In this document: positions 7,109 through 13,324 of the stretch, in pieces
How positions within the stretch are numbered: the stretch's first letter is position 1
How the letters are laid out: every line of letters begins with the position of its first letter
DNA from: Candidatus Fermentibacterota bacterium
GTDB taxonomy: Bacteria; Fermentibacterota; Fermentibacteria; Fermentibacterales; Fermentibacteraceae
Direction of reading: 5' to 3'
Length of the DNA: 18,220 nucleotides
NCBI GenBank assembly: GCA_012523605.1
Contig: JAAYTY010000151.1
Span: 1-18,220, forward strand
Program-made: the position numbers and the translations under genes
The notes under the pieces: generated by a model
Told to the model about the DNA's origin: nothing
Seen by the model: the letters and a program-made list of their open reading frames with translations, nothing else
The model's database searches: none

Positions 7109-8185
7109 TCAGCGGGTTTCCGATCCCCGGTTCCGGACGACCACCTCCTGCACTCCGAAGGCGTAAGGCGCGACCTGGTAGGGATCGAAGAATACCCTGA
7201 AGCCCTCGATTCCGCCGGACGGACCGGGCAGGGGCAGCAGGGCGTCGTAGTTGCCGGGAATCAGAGCGGTGCCTTCCTCTATCCAGTTGTCCTCGGCGCC
7301 CAGCCTGTGCTCGAGGGTGTCAGCCACGGCGGTTCTGAACTCCTCGCACGATGCGGAGTCGCCGAGGAGAGACAGCGGCTGGACGAACCCCCCCGTGCCG
7401 GTGTCGTAGATGAAGGCCCTGTGCCAGGTGATGCCGTGCGCTCCTCCGGAGAACTCGAAGCCCTCCATCGAGACGCAGACCAGCCCCTCGGGCGACGGCT
7501 CCTCGGAGTATTCCGCGAGGTGAAGCAGGTCGAGCTGAGACGACATGCCTGTTCCGGACGCCGGTCCCGACTCGCCGGCCAGTTCGAGGAATCCTCGCAA
7601 CCCCTCGACGGCGTGGCTCCGCAGGGACTCGCCCAGAGCAGGGATCTCCAGGCAGACGGGGGGCAGCTCCACCCTGTAGGCGAACCACGAACCCGAATCG
7701 GCGAGGACGAGCTGTCCGGGAGAGGCTTCGATAGATGGAACCGCTTTGGAACCGGAGTATTCGGGGACCAGCCCGTCCGGAGGCTCCGCATCCCCGAGCA
7801 CTAGGTCGGCCATGCCGCCCTCCTTCCAGAGCCCGGCGCGCCACTCGCCGCCGAATCGGTGGTAGATCCAGGTCCTTCCGTCATCGCTGTTCCACAGCCA
7901 GAGCCTGTTTCGCGAGTCCCAGAGCCAGTAGACATTCAGGTTTCCGCAGAACCCGGACTCCGTATCCCTGAACACCGTCCTTCCCGTCGAATCCTCGATG
8001 GTGACCACCCAGACGCCCGGATCGCCCTCGATCGGCGCCGACGCGGTCCATTCCCCGTCCGGCGAGACCAGCCCCTGAACCTGGTTGGGCGGAATCCCCG
8101 GGTCGCCGCATGCCGCGAGACCCGCAAAGGAGATGGCTGCGGCGAGAAGCGGACCTTTGCTCGAGTGCGATGCGCTGCCGGACAT
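7109..8185 (-). CDS. Putative lipoprotein with Trp-rich segment and DUF3298/RsiV-like C-terminus
   Basis: A 358-residue minus-strand protein. A signal peptide ends in the lipobox LAAC with Cys26, so it is probably lipidated and faces the periplasm. Residues 41-46 read SPDGEW, and residues 87-115 are strikingly Trp-rich (WLWDSRNRLWLWNSDDG, then W106 and W115), suggesting a beta-sheet domain of unknown role. The last third, with a FSGGAHG motif, FIYDTGTG and FDPYQVAPYAFG, matches the DUF3298 fold found at the C-terminus of RsiV and related envelope proteins. RsiV itself binds lysozyme, but no sigma factor or N-terminal anti-sigma helix is present here, so that role is not implied. A GGAGG ribosome site (complement of 8191-8195) lies 5 bases before the ATG. 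It stands alone, divergent from ridA and convergent with fabD. Confidence 0.85.
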   Translation of the reverse strand: MSGSASHSSKGPLLAAAISFAGLAACGDPGIPPNQVQGLVSPDGEWTASAPIEGDPGVWVVTIEDSTGRTVFRDTESGFCGNLNVYWLWDSRNRLWLWNSDDGRTWIYHRFGGEWRAGLWKEGGMADLVLGDAEPPDGLVPEYSGSKAVPSIEASPGQLVLADSGSWFAYRVELPPVCLEIPALGESLRSHAVEGLRGFLELAGESGPASGTGMSSQLDLLHLAEYSEEPSPEGLVCVSMEGFEFSGGAHGITWHRAFIYDTGTGGFVQPLSLLGDSASCEEFRTAVADTLEHRLGAEDNWIEEGTALIPGNYDALLPLPGPSGGIEGFRVFFDPYQVAPYAFGVQEVVVRNRGSETR

Positions 8186-8243
8186 TGTCTCCTCCCTGTC
8201 GAGCCGCCGCGGCGTGTGGGGGAATGCTCGCGCAAGCCTGCCT

Positions 8244-8256
8244 CATGCGCCGCATG
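8244..8256. promoter_or_regulatory. Short palindrome CATGCG-C-CGCATG upstream of the lipoprotein gene
   Basis: Perfect 6-base arms flank a single C. On the minus strand it lies about 60 bases upstream of the lipoprotein start and just downstream of an AT-rich ATTATC, which might serve as a -10 element with TTGCAT further upstream. The size and symmetry fit a small operator, but GC-rich palindromes of this length arise by chance, so this is a candidate only. Confidence 0.25.
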
Positions 8257-8440
8257 CAGATAATGTCTTCGATTCCGGCCCGGATGCAATTCCGGAAGGG
8301 GCGGGGGCGCCTCCGCAGCCTCGGGTGCCGCAGGACGGCGAGGTCGTCTCCGGGGGCGGCACTTCTCCGCAGACTCGGCCGGGATCTCGCGCAGAACATC
8401 GGCTTTCAACGATATGAGAGCCCCGCGGCGGCGATCGGGT

Positions 8441-8475
8441 TTGTGGAACAACCGGCGGCTTCGTTATGTATAACG
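8441..8475 (+). promoter_or_regulatory. Candidate promoter of the ridA-tol-pal operon with an overlapping palindrome
   Basis: The 8462-8475 segment CGTTAT-GT-ATAACG is a perfect inverted repeat with a 2-base spacer, and it is the most AT-rich spot before ridA. It includes -10-like TATGTA (8465-8470) and TATAAC (8469-8474). TTGTGG at 8441-8446 is a weak -35, 18 bases before TATGTA. A symmetric element covering the -10 would suit a repressor. The start of transcription would be near 8478, giving a leader of roughly 25 bases before the GGAGGGG ribosome site (8494-8500). Confidence 0.4.
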
Positions 8476-8504
8476 CCTGAAGCAGAAACACACGGAGGGG
8501 CCTG

Positions 8505-8897
8505 ATGAAGCCGGAACCTGTTCTTTCCGATGAAGCTCCGCGGCCGATAGGCCCCTACAGCCAGGCTGTTCGCGCCGGCGAAGTGATCTTCCTCTCGGGT
8601 CAGCTCGGAATCGATCCGCTCACGGGCAGGCTCGCGGAGGGCATCGAGGCCCAGGCCGTCCAGGCGCTCCGCAACATCAGGGCCGTGCTGGCCTCGGCCG
8701 GCTGCTCCATGTCCGATCTCGTCACCACGACCGTGCTCCTGGCCGACATGGGAGACTTCGCGGCGGTGAACAGGGTCTATTCCGAGTTCTTCACAGAACC
8801 CTTCCCGGCGAGGGCCGCCTACCAGGTGGCGGCGCTGCCGCTGGGGGCCAGAGTGGAGATCCAGGCGACGGCTTTCTCGGGAGGAGGCAACGGGTGA
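8505..8897 (+). CDS. ridA: RidA family enamine/imine deaminase
   Basis: A 130-residue protein, full family length. RidA hydrolyses reactive 2-aminoacrylate-type enamines and imines made by PLP enzymes, releasing 2-ketoacids and ammonia, as a cytosolic homotrimer. Key signs are PIGPYSQAV (14-22), FLSGQLGIDP (29-38), Arg103 in FPARAAYQV, which should bind the substrate carboxylate, and Glu118 in ARVEIQATA; these correspond to Arg105 and Glu120 in the E. coli protein. GGAGGGG lies 4 bases before the ATG. Its TGA overlaps the GTG of tolQ (GTGA), so it leads the tol operon and is probably co-translated with it. That position is often taken by ybgC; a functional link between RidA and Tol is not known to me. 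Confidence 0.95.
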   Translation: MKPEPVLSDEAPRPIGPYSQAVRAGEVIFLSGQLGIDPLTGRLAEGIEAQAVQALRNIRAVLASAGCSMSDLVTTTVLLADMGDFAAVNRVYSEFFTEPFPARAAYQVAALPLGARVEIQATAFSGGGNG

Positions 8898-9559
8898 TAT
8901 CGAAGGTCATCGAGGTCGTCGGACAGTCCGACTTCGTCACGACGCTCATCCTGCTGACGATCCTCTTCCTCTCGATCGGCTCGTGGGCCATCGCTCTTGC
9001 GAAGCTGCGCGAGTTCCGGAAGGTCCTCAGATCCTCGCGCCTGTTCATGGACGCCCTGCGGACCACCGGCAAGCCGCCGGGAGGCGACTTCTGGCGGGAT
9101 GCCCGCGACAAGGGGCCTCTAGCCCGCATGTACGCCGAGGCCGGCCGGTTCCTCCAGAGACGAGCCGACCGGGGGCAGAGCGGGCCTCTCTCCTCCGACG
9201 AGGCATCCCTTCTGAGAAGCGCATTGGAGCGCGAAGCGGGGGAGGACCTCTCCGAGCGCGAACGGAACATCGGCTTCCTCGCCACGGTCACATCCATCTC
9301 GCCCCTTCTCGGTCTCCTGGGAACGGTCTGGGGAATCCTCACCAGCTTCATCGGCATGAAGGAGACCGGCACGGCGGACCTCAGCGTGGTCGGAGCGGGA
9401 GTCTCGGTGGCCCTCACGACGACCGTCGCGGGTCTGCTCGCCGCGATACCCGCGAACATCTTCCACAACTTCGTGGTGGGAAGGATCGACGCACTCGCCG
9501 GCGACATAGACAGGTTCCTCTCCGAGCTGGTGGATGTCTGCAGGAGGGGGGCGATTTGA
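8894..9559 (+). CDS. tolQ: TolQ/ExbB proton-channel protein
   Basis: A 221-residue inner-membrane protein of the MotA/TolQ/ExbB family. It has three membrane segments: about 15-36, about 126-152 (ATVTSISPLLGLLGTVWGIL) and about 164-190 (GAGVSVALTTTVAGLLAAIP), with the long cytoplasmic loop between the first two that is typical of TolQ. With TolR it forms the proton-driven motor that energises TolA. Pro and Thr residues typical of helices 2 and 3 are present. The GTG at 8894 overlaps the ridA stop, and GAGGAGG at 8881-8887 is a good ribosome site. tolB and pal downstream favour TolQ over ExbB. Confidence 0.95.
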   Translation: MISKVIEVVGQSDFVTTLILLTILFLSIGSWAIALAKLREFRKVLRSSRLFMDALRTTGKPPGGDFWRDARDKGPLARMYAEAGRFLQRRADRGQSGPLSSDEASLLRSALEREAGEDLSERERNIGFLATVTSISPLLGLLGTVWGILTSFIGMKETGTADLSVVGAGVSVALTTTVAGLLAAIPANIFHNFVVGRIDALAGDIDRFLSELVDVCRRGAI

Positions 9560-9972
9560 TAAGGTCCCGGCACCAGCGGTTCTCAACCATAAACGTGACC
9601 AACCTGGTGGACGTCACGATGACGCTCCTCGTCGTCTTCATGCTGACGGGCCCAGTGATGCACCGCAGCACCGACATAAGGCCGCCGTCGAGCGACCAGG
9701 GGCGCATCATAGAGCGGCTGGACCCAGGGATAGCGCTCGTGATAGAGGTGGACTCGCTGGGCAACCTCCGTGCGGCGGGCGAACCCGTTCCCATGGCCGA
9801 GCTGGCCGACCTCGCATCGGCCGCCAGGGCCGCGGGGCGTACCGAGGCCTATCTGAGGGCCGACAGGAGCGTGCGCTACGAGGCCGTGGCCTCGGCGCTC
9901 ACCGAACTGCGGCGGGGCGGGTACGAGTCCGTCGGCCTCGTGCAGGAGGCAAGGAGGACCGAGCAGCCGTGA
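9556..9972 (+). CDS. tolR: TolR/ExbD proton-channel protein with a TTG start
   Basis: A 138-residue protein that must start at TTG (9556-9558), which overlaps the tolQ stop as TTGA. A strong GGAGGGGGG at 9543-9551 sits 4 bases upstream. No ATG or GTG lies at the proper N-terminus, so the gene is easily lost in automated calls. The N-terminus INVTNLVDVTMTLLVVFML is the diagnostic single TolR/ExbD helix, with the essential protonatable Asp at residue 19. The periplasmic remainder (about 40-138) ends in RADRSVRYEAVASALTEL, typical of the ExbD/TolR dimerisation domain. With TolQ it couples proton flow to movement of TolA. Its own stop overlaps the GTG of the next gene. Confidence 0.93.
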   Translation: MIRSRHQRFSTINVTNLVDVTMTLLVVFMLTGPVMHRSTDIRPPSSDQGRIIERLDPGIALVIEVDSLGNLRAAGEPVPMAELADLASAARAAGRTEAYLRADRSVRYEAVASALTELRRGGYESVGLVQEARRTEQP

Positions 9973-10658
9973 ACAGGCGGACCCTCATCCTCTCGGCCGC
10001 GGTCCATGCGGCGGTGATCCTGCTCGCGATGCTGCTGTCGGCCGCCGGCAGGAGCGAGGTTCCGACGGGCGGCGGCGACGCCATCTGGGTGGACGTGGTC
10101 ACGCTGGCCCGGCCGGATGACGGCGCTCCGGACGATCCTTCGGCTGTCGAGGAGCATGTCGAGGAGCCTCGGGAGAACCCGCCGGAGAATCCCGTCGAGG
10201 AGGTTCCGGAAGAGGCTCCGGACACGGAGGAGGTTCCGGAGGCGCAGGAGACCCTTGAGAATCCGGTGGTGCAGGAGAATCCCGAGGTTCAGGAGAACCC
10301 CCAGGTGCAGGAACAGCCTGTGACCCAGCAGTCCGCGAACCAGCAGTGGGCGAGCGTAGACGCCAGCGGCGAAGCCGGCTCCGGAGCGCCGGGGCCGGTT
10401 ACGTACGAAGGCAGGGTCTTCACCGCGATCAGGCGGAACTTCCGCACCTCTGTCCGGCCCCCGCGCTCCTACAGGATAGAGTACACCGTGAACACCGACG
10501 GATCGGTCGAGATCGAGACTATCAGAACCAGCGGCGATGCCGCATTCGACAGGGCAGTGGAACACGCCCTGGCGGTCGCCCAGATACCGCCCTTCCCGGC
10601 GGGGAGATCCACCCCCGCCGTGCTCAGGATAGAGTTCCTGGGAACGGAGCAGGAATGA
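9969..10658 (+). CDS. tolA: TolA/TonB-like energy transducer, short form, GTG start
   Basis: A 229-residue protein starting at GTG 9969, which overlaps the tolR stop as GTGA. AAGGAGGA at 9951-9958 is the likely ribosome site. It has a short cytoplasmic NRRT, one membrane helix at about 5-24 that contains the motor-contact motif SAAVH, a Pro/Glu/Gln-rich periplasmic stretch at about 55-125 with tandem ENPxVQ units, and a C-terminal TonB/TolA-like domain at about 145-229 (YEGRVFTAIRRNF, YTVNTDGSVEIETI, AFDRAVEHAL). It spans from the TolQR motor towards TolB/Pal. E. coli TolA is much longer (421 residues) with an Ala/Lys-rich helix; here the linker is TonB-like. Position between tolR and tolB makes TolA the better functional name, while the sequence is TonB-like. 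Confidence 0.88.
   Translation: MNRRTLILSAAVHAAVILLAMLLSAAGRSEVPTGGGDAIWVDVVTLARPDDGAPDDPSAVEEHVEEPRENPPENPVEEVPEEAPDTEEVPEAQETLENPVVQENPEVQENPQVQEQPVTQQSANQQWASVDASGEAGSGAPGPVTYEGRVFTAIRRNFRTSVRPPRSYRIEYTVNTDGSVEIETIRTSGDAAFDRAVEHALAVAQIPPFPAGRSTPAVLRIEFLGTEQE
10257..10328 (+). repeat. Four imperfect 18-base tandem units encoding ENPxVQ in the TolA/TonB linker
   Basis: Units start at 10257, 10275, 10293 and 10311 and encode ENPVVQ, ENPEVQ, ENPQVQ and EQPVTQ (residues 97-120). They lie within a longer Pro/Glu-rich stretch that includes EEVPEEAP and TEEVPEAQ. Being multiples of three bases, copy changes would keep the frame and alter only linker reach. The sequence drifts between units, mainly at the third residue. 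Confidence 0.85.
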
Positions 10659-11860
10659 GAGCGGCCCGCCGGACGGTCTTCGCCCTGCTTGCAGCCTCGG
10701 CCGCCCTCGCCTCAGCCGGCGACTTCATTCCCATGACGCCCATAGGTGCCGACCTCATACCGGTCGAGGTCTCGGTCGAAGGGGAGAGAAGCCTCGTCCG
10801 CGCGGCGGAAGCGCAACTGCGCGATGACATAGACTTCTCCGGACTATTGACTTGCGCAGGCGACGCCGAGGCGGGGATCGAAGTGGAGATAGAAGGTCTC
10901 GCCGGCTCCAGAATCAGGATGACCGCGACCATCAGAGCGGCGGGGGAGACCATTCTCACGAAGGAGTACACGGCCGCCGAAAGCGAGCTCTATCCGATGG
11001 TTCACGCCATCGCCGACGACGCAGTGTACGCCCTGACCGGCGAGACGGGCATAGCAGGCACGCTCATAGGCTTCATCTCCCGCTCGGGCGGGAGGTACGC
11101 TCTGGCGACGCGCGGCCTCGATCCGAGGGGGCCCACATACCTCCTGCGCGACACTTCCGTCATCACCACTCCGGCATGGAGCCCCGACGGCTCGACCATA
11201 GCCTTCACCGCTTTCCGCTCCGACAACGGCGATCTGTGGCTCTACGGAGTTCGTGACGGAAGGGCGAGAAGGGTGCTGTCGCGCCCCGGCCTGAACTCGA
11301 CGCCTGCGTGGACCCCGGACGGAAGGGCTCTGGCGGTCATGCTTACAGAGGGCGGGAATGCGGACATCTATCTCTTCGATCCCGCCGGCGAAACACTCAC
11401 CAGACTGACGACCAGAAGCTCCATAGAAACCTCGCCGAGCATCTCCCCCACGGGCCAGCAGGTGGTCTTCACATCCGACAGGATAGGCACTCCCCAGATC
11501 TACGTGATGGACATCACCGGAGCCGCGGCGGAGAGACTGAGCTACGCGCATCCCTACTGCGACAGCCCGGCCTGGTCCCCCCGCGGAGACATGATCGCCT
11601 ATGCGGCGCGCACTTCCGGCGGGATACACATATTCGTCATGAAGTCCGACGGGACCGAGGTGCGCCAGGTGACCTTCGACGGCACCCTCAACGAGGATCC
11701 CGTATGGGGACCCACCGGGCGGCACCTGGCGTTCTCGAGCAACAGGGACGGTATCAGAGCGATCTATGCGATCGAGCTCAACAGCCTCAGGGTGAAGAGG
11801 ATCACAGATTCCGGCGAGTGCTACTGCCCGACCTGGTCGCCGGCCGTTTCCACCAGGTGA
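10655..11860 (+). CDS. tolB: TolB periplasmic beta-propeller protein
   Basis: A 401-residue protein starting at ATG 10655, which forms ATGA with the upstream stop; frame extension further upstream would overlap tolA and is not real. A signal peptide (MRAARRTVFALLAASAALASA) is followed by the N-terminal TolB domain (about 25-150) and a beta-propeller from about 170 to the end. The propeller has the repeats AWSPDGSTIAF, AWTPDGRALAV, SISPTGQQVVF, AWSPRGDMIAY and VWGPTGRHLAF, with a final partial TWSP strand that likely closes the ring. In known systems TolB binds Pal and TolA alternately, controlling outer-membrane constriction at division. Length and order match the family. It sits between tolA and pal as usual. 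Confidence 0.95.
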   Translation: MRAARRTVFALLAASAALASAGDFIPMTPIGADLIPVEVSVEGERSLVRAAEAQLRDDIDFSGLLTCAGDAEAGIEVEIEGLAGSRIRMTATIRAAGETILTKEYTAAESELYPMVHAIADDAVYALTGETGIAGTLIGFISRSGGRYALATRGLDPRGPTYLLRDTSVITTPAWSPDGSTIAFTAFRSDNGDLWLYGVRDGRARRVLSRPGLNSTPAWTPDGRALAVMLTEGGNADIYLFDPAGETLTRLTTRSSIETSPSISPTGQQVVFTSDRIGTPQIYVMDITGAAAERLSYAHPYCDSPAWSPRGDMIAYAARTSGGIHIFVMKSDGTEVRQVTFDGTLNEDPVWGPTGRHLAFSSNRDGIRAIYAIELNSLRVKRITDSGECYCPTWSPAVSTR

Positions 11861-11876
11861 CGAGAAGGAGAGGAGG

Positions 11877-12410
11877 ATGAACGCGATGAAGAGGCTCACG
11901 CTGACGCTCGTTGTCGCCCTGTGCCTGGCGGTCGTGGCAGGAACGGCCGGATGCAGAAGGGACACAGGTGGAGACGGTTCCGACAGCACGCTGGTGTTCA
12001 ACCCGGAAAGCACGGTCGGCATGTGGGAGACCGACACCCTCGGCCCGTCGCTCACCGGGCTGGAAGTCCACCAGCAGGCTCTCAGGGACGTCTTCTTCGA
12101 CTACGACTCCAGCGACCTCGACCAGGAGGCTCTGGACGACCTGATGTACGACGCCGCCTACATAATGGCCCACACGGGCTTCAAAGTCCTGGTGGAGGGC
12201 CACTGCGACGAGCGCGGCACCATAGACTACAACCTCGCTCTCGGAGAGAGGCGGGCACTGGCGGTTTACAACTACCTCGTCAGCTACGGCATCGCGCCAT
12301 CCCGGCTCCAGTACGTGAGCTACGGCAAGGAGAGGCCCTTCGTCCTCGGCTCCGACGAGTACTCCTGGGCGCAGAACAGGCGCGCGCACTTCAGGGTGCT
12401 CCCGCTGTAG
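11877..12410 (+). CDS. pal: Peptidoglycan-associated lipoprotein
   Basis: A 177-residue protein with a lipoprotein signal ending in TAGC, Cys26; Thr at the -3 position is less usual. The C-terminal OmpA-like domain is clear: VFFDYDSSDL, VEGHCDERGTIDYNLALGE, RRALAVYNYL and YVSYGKERP. It anchors the outer membrane to peptidoglycan and binds TolB. The ATG at 11877 is kept with AAGGAG (11865-11870) 6 bases upstream; a second ATG at 11886 has GGAGG (11872-11876) 9 bases upstream, gives MKRLTLT, and is an equally good start. The gap from tolB is 16 bases. It is the last gene before cpoB, which follows after 1 base. Confidence 0.96.
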   Translation: MNAMKRLTLTLVVALCLAVVAGTAGCRRDTGGDGSDSTLVFNPESTVGMWETDTLGPSLTGLEVHQQALRDVFFDYDSSDLDQEALDDLMYDAAYIMAHTGFKVLVEGHCDERGTIDYNLALGERRALAVYNYLVSYGIAPSRLQYVSYGKERPFVLGSDEYSWAQNRRAHFRVLPL

Positions 12411-12411
12411 C

Positions 12412-13101
12412 ATGGGCCGGGTCGGGCTCCTCGCGTCCCTGCCCCTCGCCCTGCTCTGCGCATGCTGGGGAGGGAAGTTCGTGGACATGCCCGGGAGGGT
12501 CGAGCGCATGGAGGCCGGCCAGGAGGATCTGCAGGCCGGAGTGGACTCCCTGCGGGCGAAGGCCGCCACCGCCGAGACCCTCCTGCGGAACCTGCAGGCG
12601 CAATCGGGCTCGAGGACCGTGGAACTCGTCGACCGGCTCTCGGCCCTCACCGACGAGATGGAGAGTCTCCTGCGCCGCATGGGCGGCGGCGCACAGGTCA
12701 GGCCCCCGGCGTCCGACACCGCCTCCAGCGCCGGTGCGAGGGTGATCTTCGACGAGGCCTACCAGCAGTATCAGCAGAGGGATTTCGAAACGGCCTGCAT
12801 GGGGTTTCTCGAGGTATTCGAGGATCCGGGCTCGGGCTCTCTCGCCGACGATGCGCTCTACTTCGCGGCCCTCTGCCACGAGGCTCTGGGCCAGGCTCAC
12901 AAGGCGATAGAGGAGCTGGTCGCCCTCAGGCTGATGTTCCCGGACTCCGAGAGGGCTCCGGCCGCCATGTCGAGGGCGGCCGCCATCTACGGGGCTCACG
13001 GAGCCGGCGCCGACAGGGACCGCATCCTGCAGGAGCTGATAGAGGAGTATCCGGATTCCGAGGAGGCCGGCCTGGCGAGGGTCTCGCTGGGGGGGCGCTG
13101 A
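12412..13101 (+). CDS. cpoB: CpoB/YbgF-like cell-division coordinator, coiled coil plus TPR
   Basis: A 229-residue exported protein that begins 1 base after pal. The N-terminus is a signal peptide with Cys16 and Cys18 (LLCAC), so it may be a lipoprotein rather than the soluble form seen in E. coli. Residues about 26-90 look like a coiled coil (VERMEAGQEDLQAGVDSL, VDRLSALTDEMESLL), as in the YbgF trimerisation region. Residues about 108-229 carry TPR-like units (ARVIFDEAYQQYQQRDFETA, ADDALYFAALCHEALGQ, HKAIEELVALRLMFPDSE). CpoB links Tol-Pal constriction with septal wall synthesis. No strong ribosome site is visible, so it is probably coupled to pal. A strong hairpin terminator follows. Confidence 0.88.
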   Translation: MGRVGLLASLPLALLCACWGGKFVDMPGRVERMEAGQEDLQAGVDSLRAKAATAETLLRNLQAQSGSRTVELVDRLSALTDEMESLLRRMGGGAQVRPPASDTASSAGARVIFDEAYQQYQQRDFETACMGFLEVFEDPGSGSLADDALYFAALCHEALGQAHKAIEELVALRLMFPDSERAPAAMSRAAAIYGAHGAGADRDRILQELIEEYPDSEEAGLARVSLGGR

Positions 13102-13105
13102 ACCT

Positions 13106-13158
13106 CCGCCGCATCGCCTGCGGCGGGCGGGCCTCCGTCCGCCCGCCGCTCCTTCTTT
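13106..13158 (+). terminator. Intrinsic terminator of the tol-pal-cpoB operon with an overlapping alternative hairpin
   Basis: GCGGCGGGCGG (13120-13130) pairs perfectly over 11 bp with CCGCCCGCCGC (13139-13149) around GCCTCCGT, followed by the T-rich TCCTTCTTT (13150-13158). This is a good terminator 18 bases after the cpoB stop. A second hairpin, CCGCCGCA (13106-13113) with TGCGGCGG (13119-13126), uses part of the same 5' arm, so the two structures cannot form together. Confidence 0.75.
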
Positions 13159-13184
13159 ACCGGCGGAGCCGGTGGAAGCATAAT
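13156..13184 (+). promoter_or_regulatory. Sigma70-like promoter of tRNA-Leu and probably tig
   Basis: TTTACC (13156-13161) and CATAAT (13179-13184) are separated by exactly 17 bases and match 4 of 6 and 5 of 6 consensus positions. The segment after the -10 is CCCGGG, a GC-rich discriminator of the sort linked to stringent control at stable-RNA promoters. Transcription would start near 13191, about 23 bases before the tRNA. The -35 lies inside the T-rich tail of the cpoB terminator, and the spacer holds a small hairpin (ACCGGC-GGA-GCCGGT, 13159-13173). Confidence 0.65.
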
Positions 13185-13213
13185 CCCGGGCTGATCCAAT
13201 CCGCCCCACGAGA

Positions 13214-13298
13214 GCGAGAGTGGCGGAACTGGCAGACGCGCCAGGCTTAGGACCTGGTGGGGAAACCTGTGGGGGTTCGAATCCCCCCTCTCGCACCA
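13214..13298 (+). tRNA. tRNA-Leu (anticodon UAG), CCA encoded
   Basis: An 85-base class II tRNA. The acceptor stem GCGAGAG (13214-13220) pairs with CTCTCGC (13288-13294), followed by discriminator A and an encoded CCA (13296-13298). The anticodon arm CCAGG-CTTAGGA-CCTGG gives anticodon UAG, which reads CUA and, by wobble, other CUN leucine codons. A variable arm with GGGGAAACC fits leucine. The T arm is GGGGG-TTCGAAT-CCCCC. It lies 26 bases before tig and has its own promoter, so it is probably cut from a joint transcript with tig. Confidence 0.97.
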
Positions 13299-13324
13299 TT
13301 CGCACGCCTGGAGAGTCCGACGGT

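Larger units (their letters stand above)
8186..8504. other. Divergent intergenic region between the lipoprotein gene and ridA-tol
   Basis: This 319-base stretch has no credible gene. Short open frames across it are low-complexity and have no recognisable protein content. It must hold the promoters of both the minus-strand lipoprotein and the ridA-tol-pal operon. It contains a 13-base palindrome at 8244-8256 nearer the lipoprotein, an AT-richer patch around 8257-8275, and an AT-rich element with a 14-base palindrome at 8462-8475 just upstream of ridA. The middle (about 8300-8400) is GC-rich and I see nothing specific in it. Confidence 0.8.

Noticed and set aside
7109..8185. Assignment of the lipoprotein as an anti-sigma factor (RsiV)
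   Set aside because: Only the C-terminal third resembles RsiV; there is a lipobox instead of a cytoplasmic sigma-binding segment, and no sigma gene is adjacent.
8186..8504. Short open frames in the divergent intergenic region on both strands
   Set aside because: They have biased, low-complexity products, overlap the flanking genes or promoters, and lack a ribosome site.
10257..10328. Repeat array considered as a CRISPR or regulatory repeat
   Set aside because: Units are contiguous, in frame, without spacers, and encode a Pro/Glu-rich linker within a real gene.
13220..13324. An upstream in-frame start for trigger factor at 13220
   Set aside because: The extension runs through tRNA-Leu, and the family N-terminus and a ribosome site fit the ATG at 13325.
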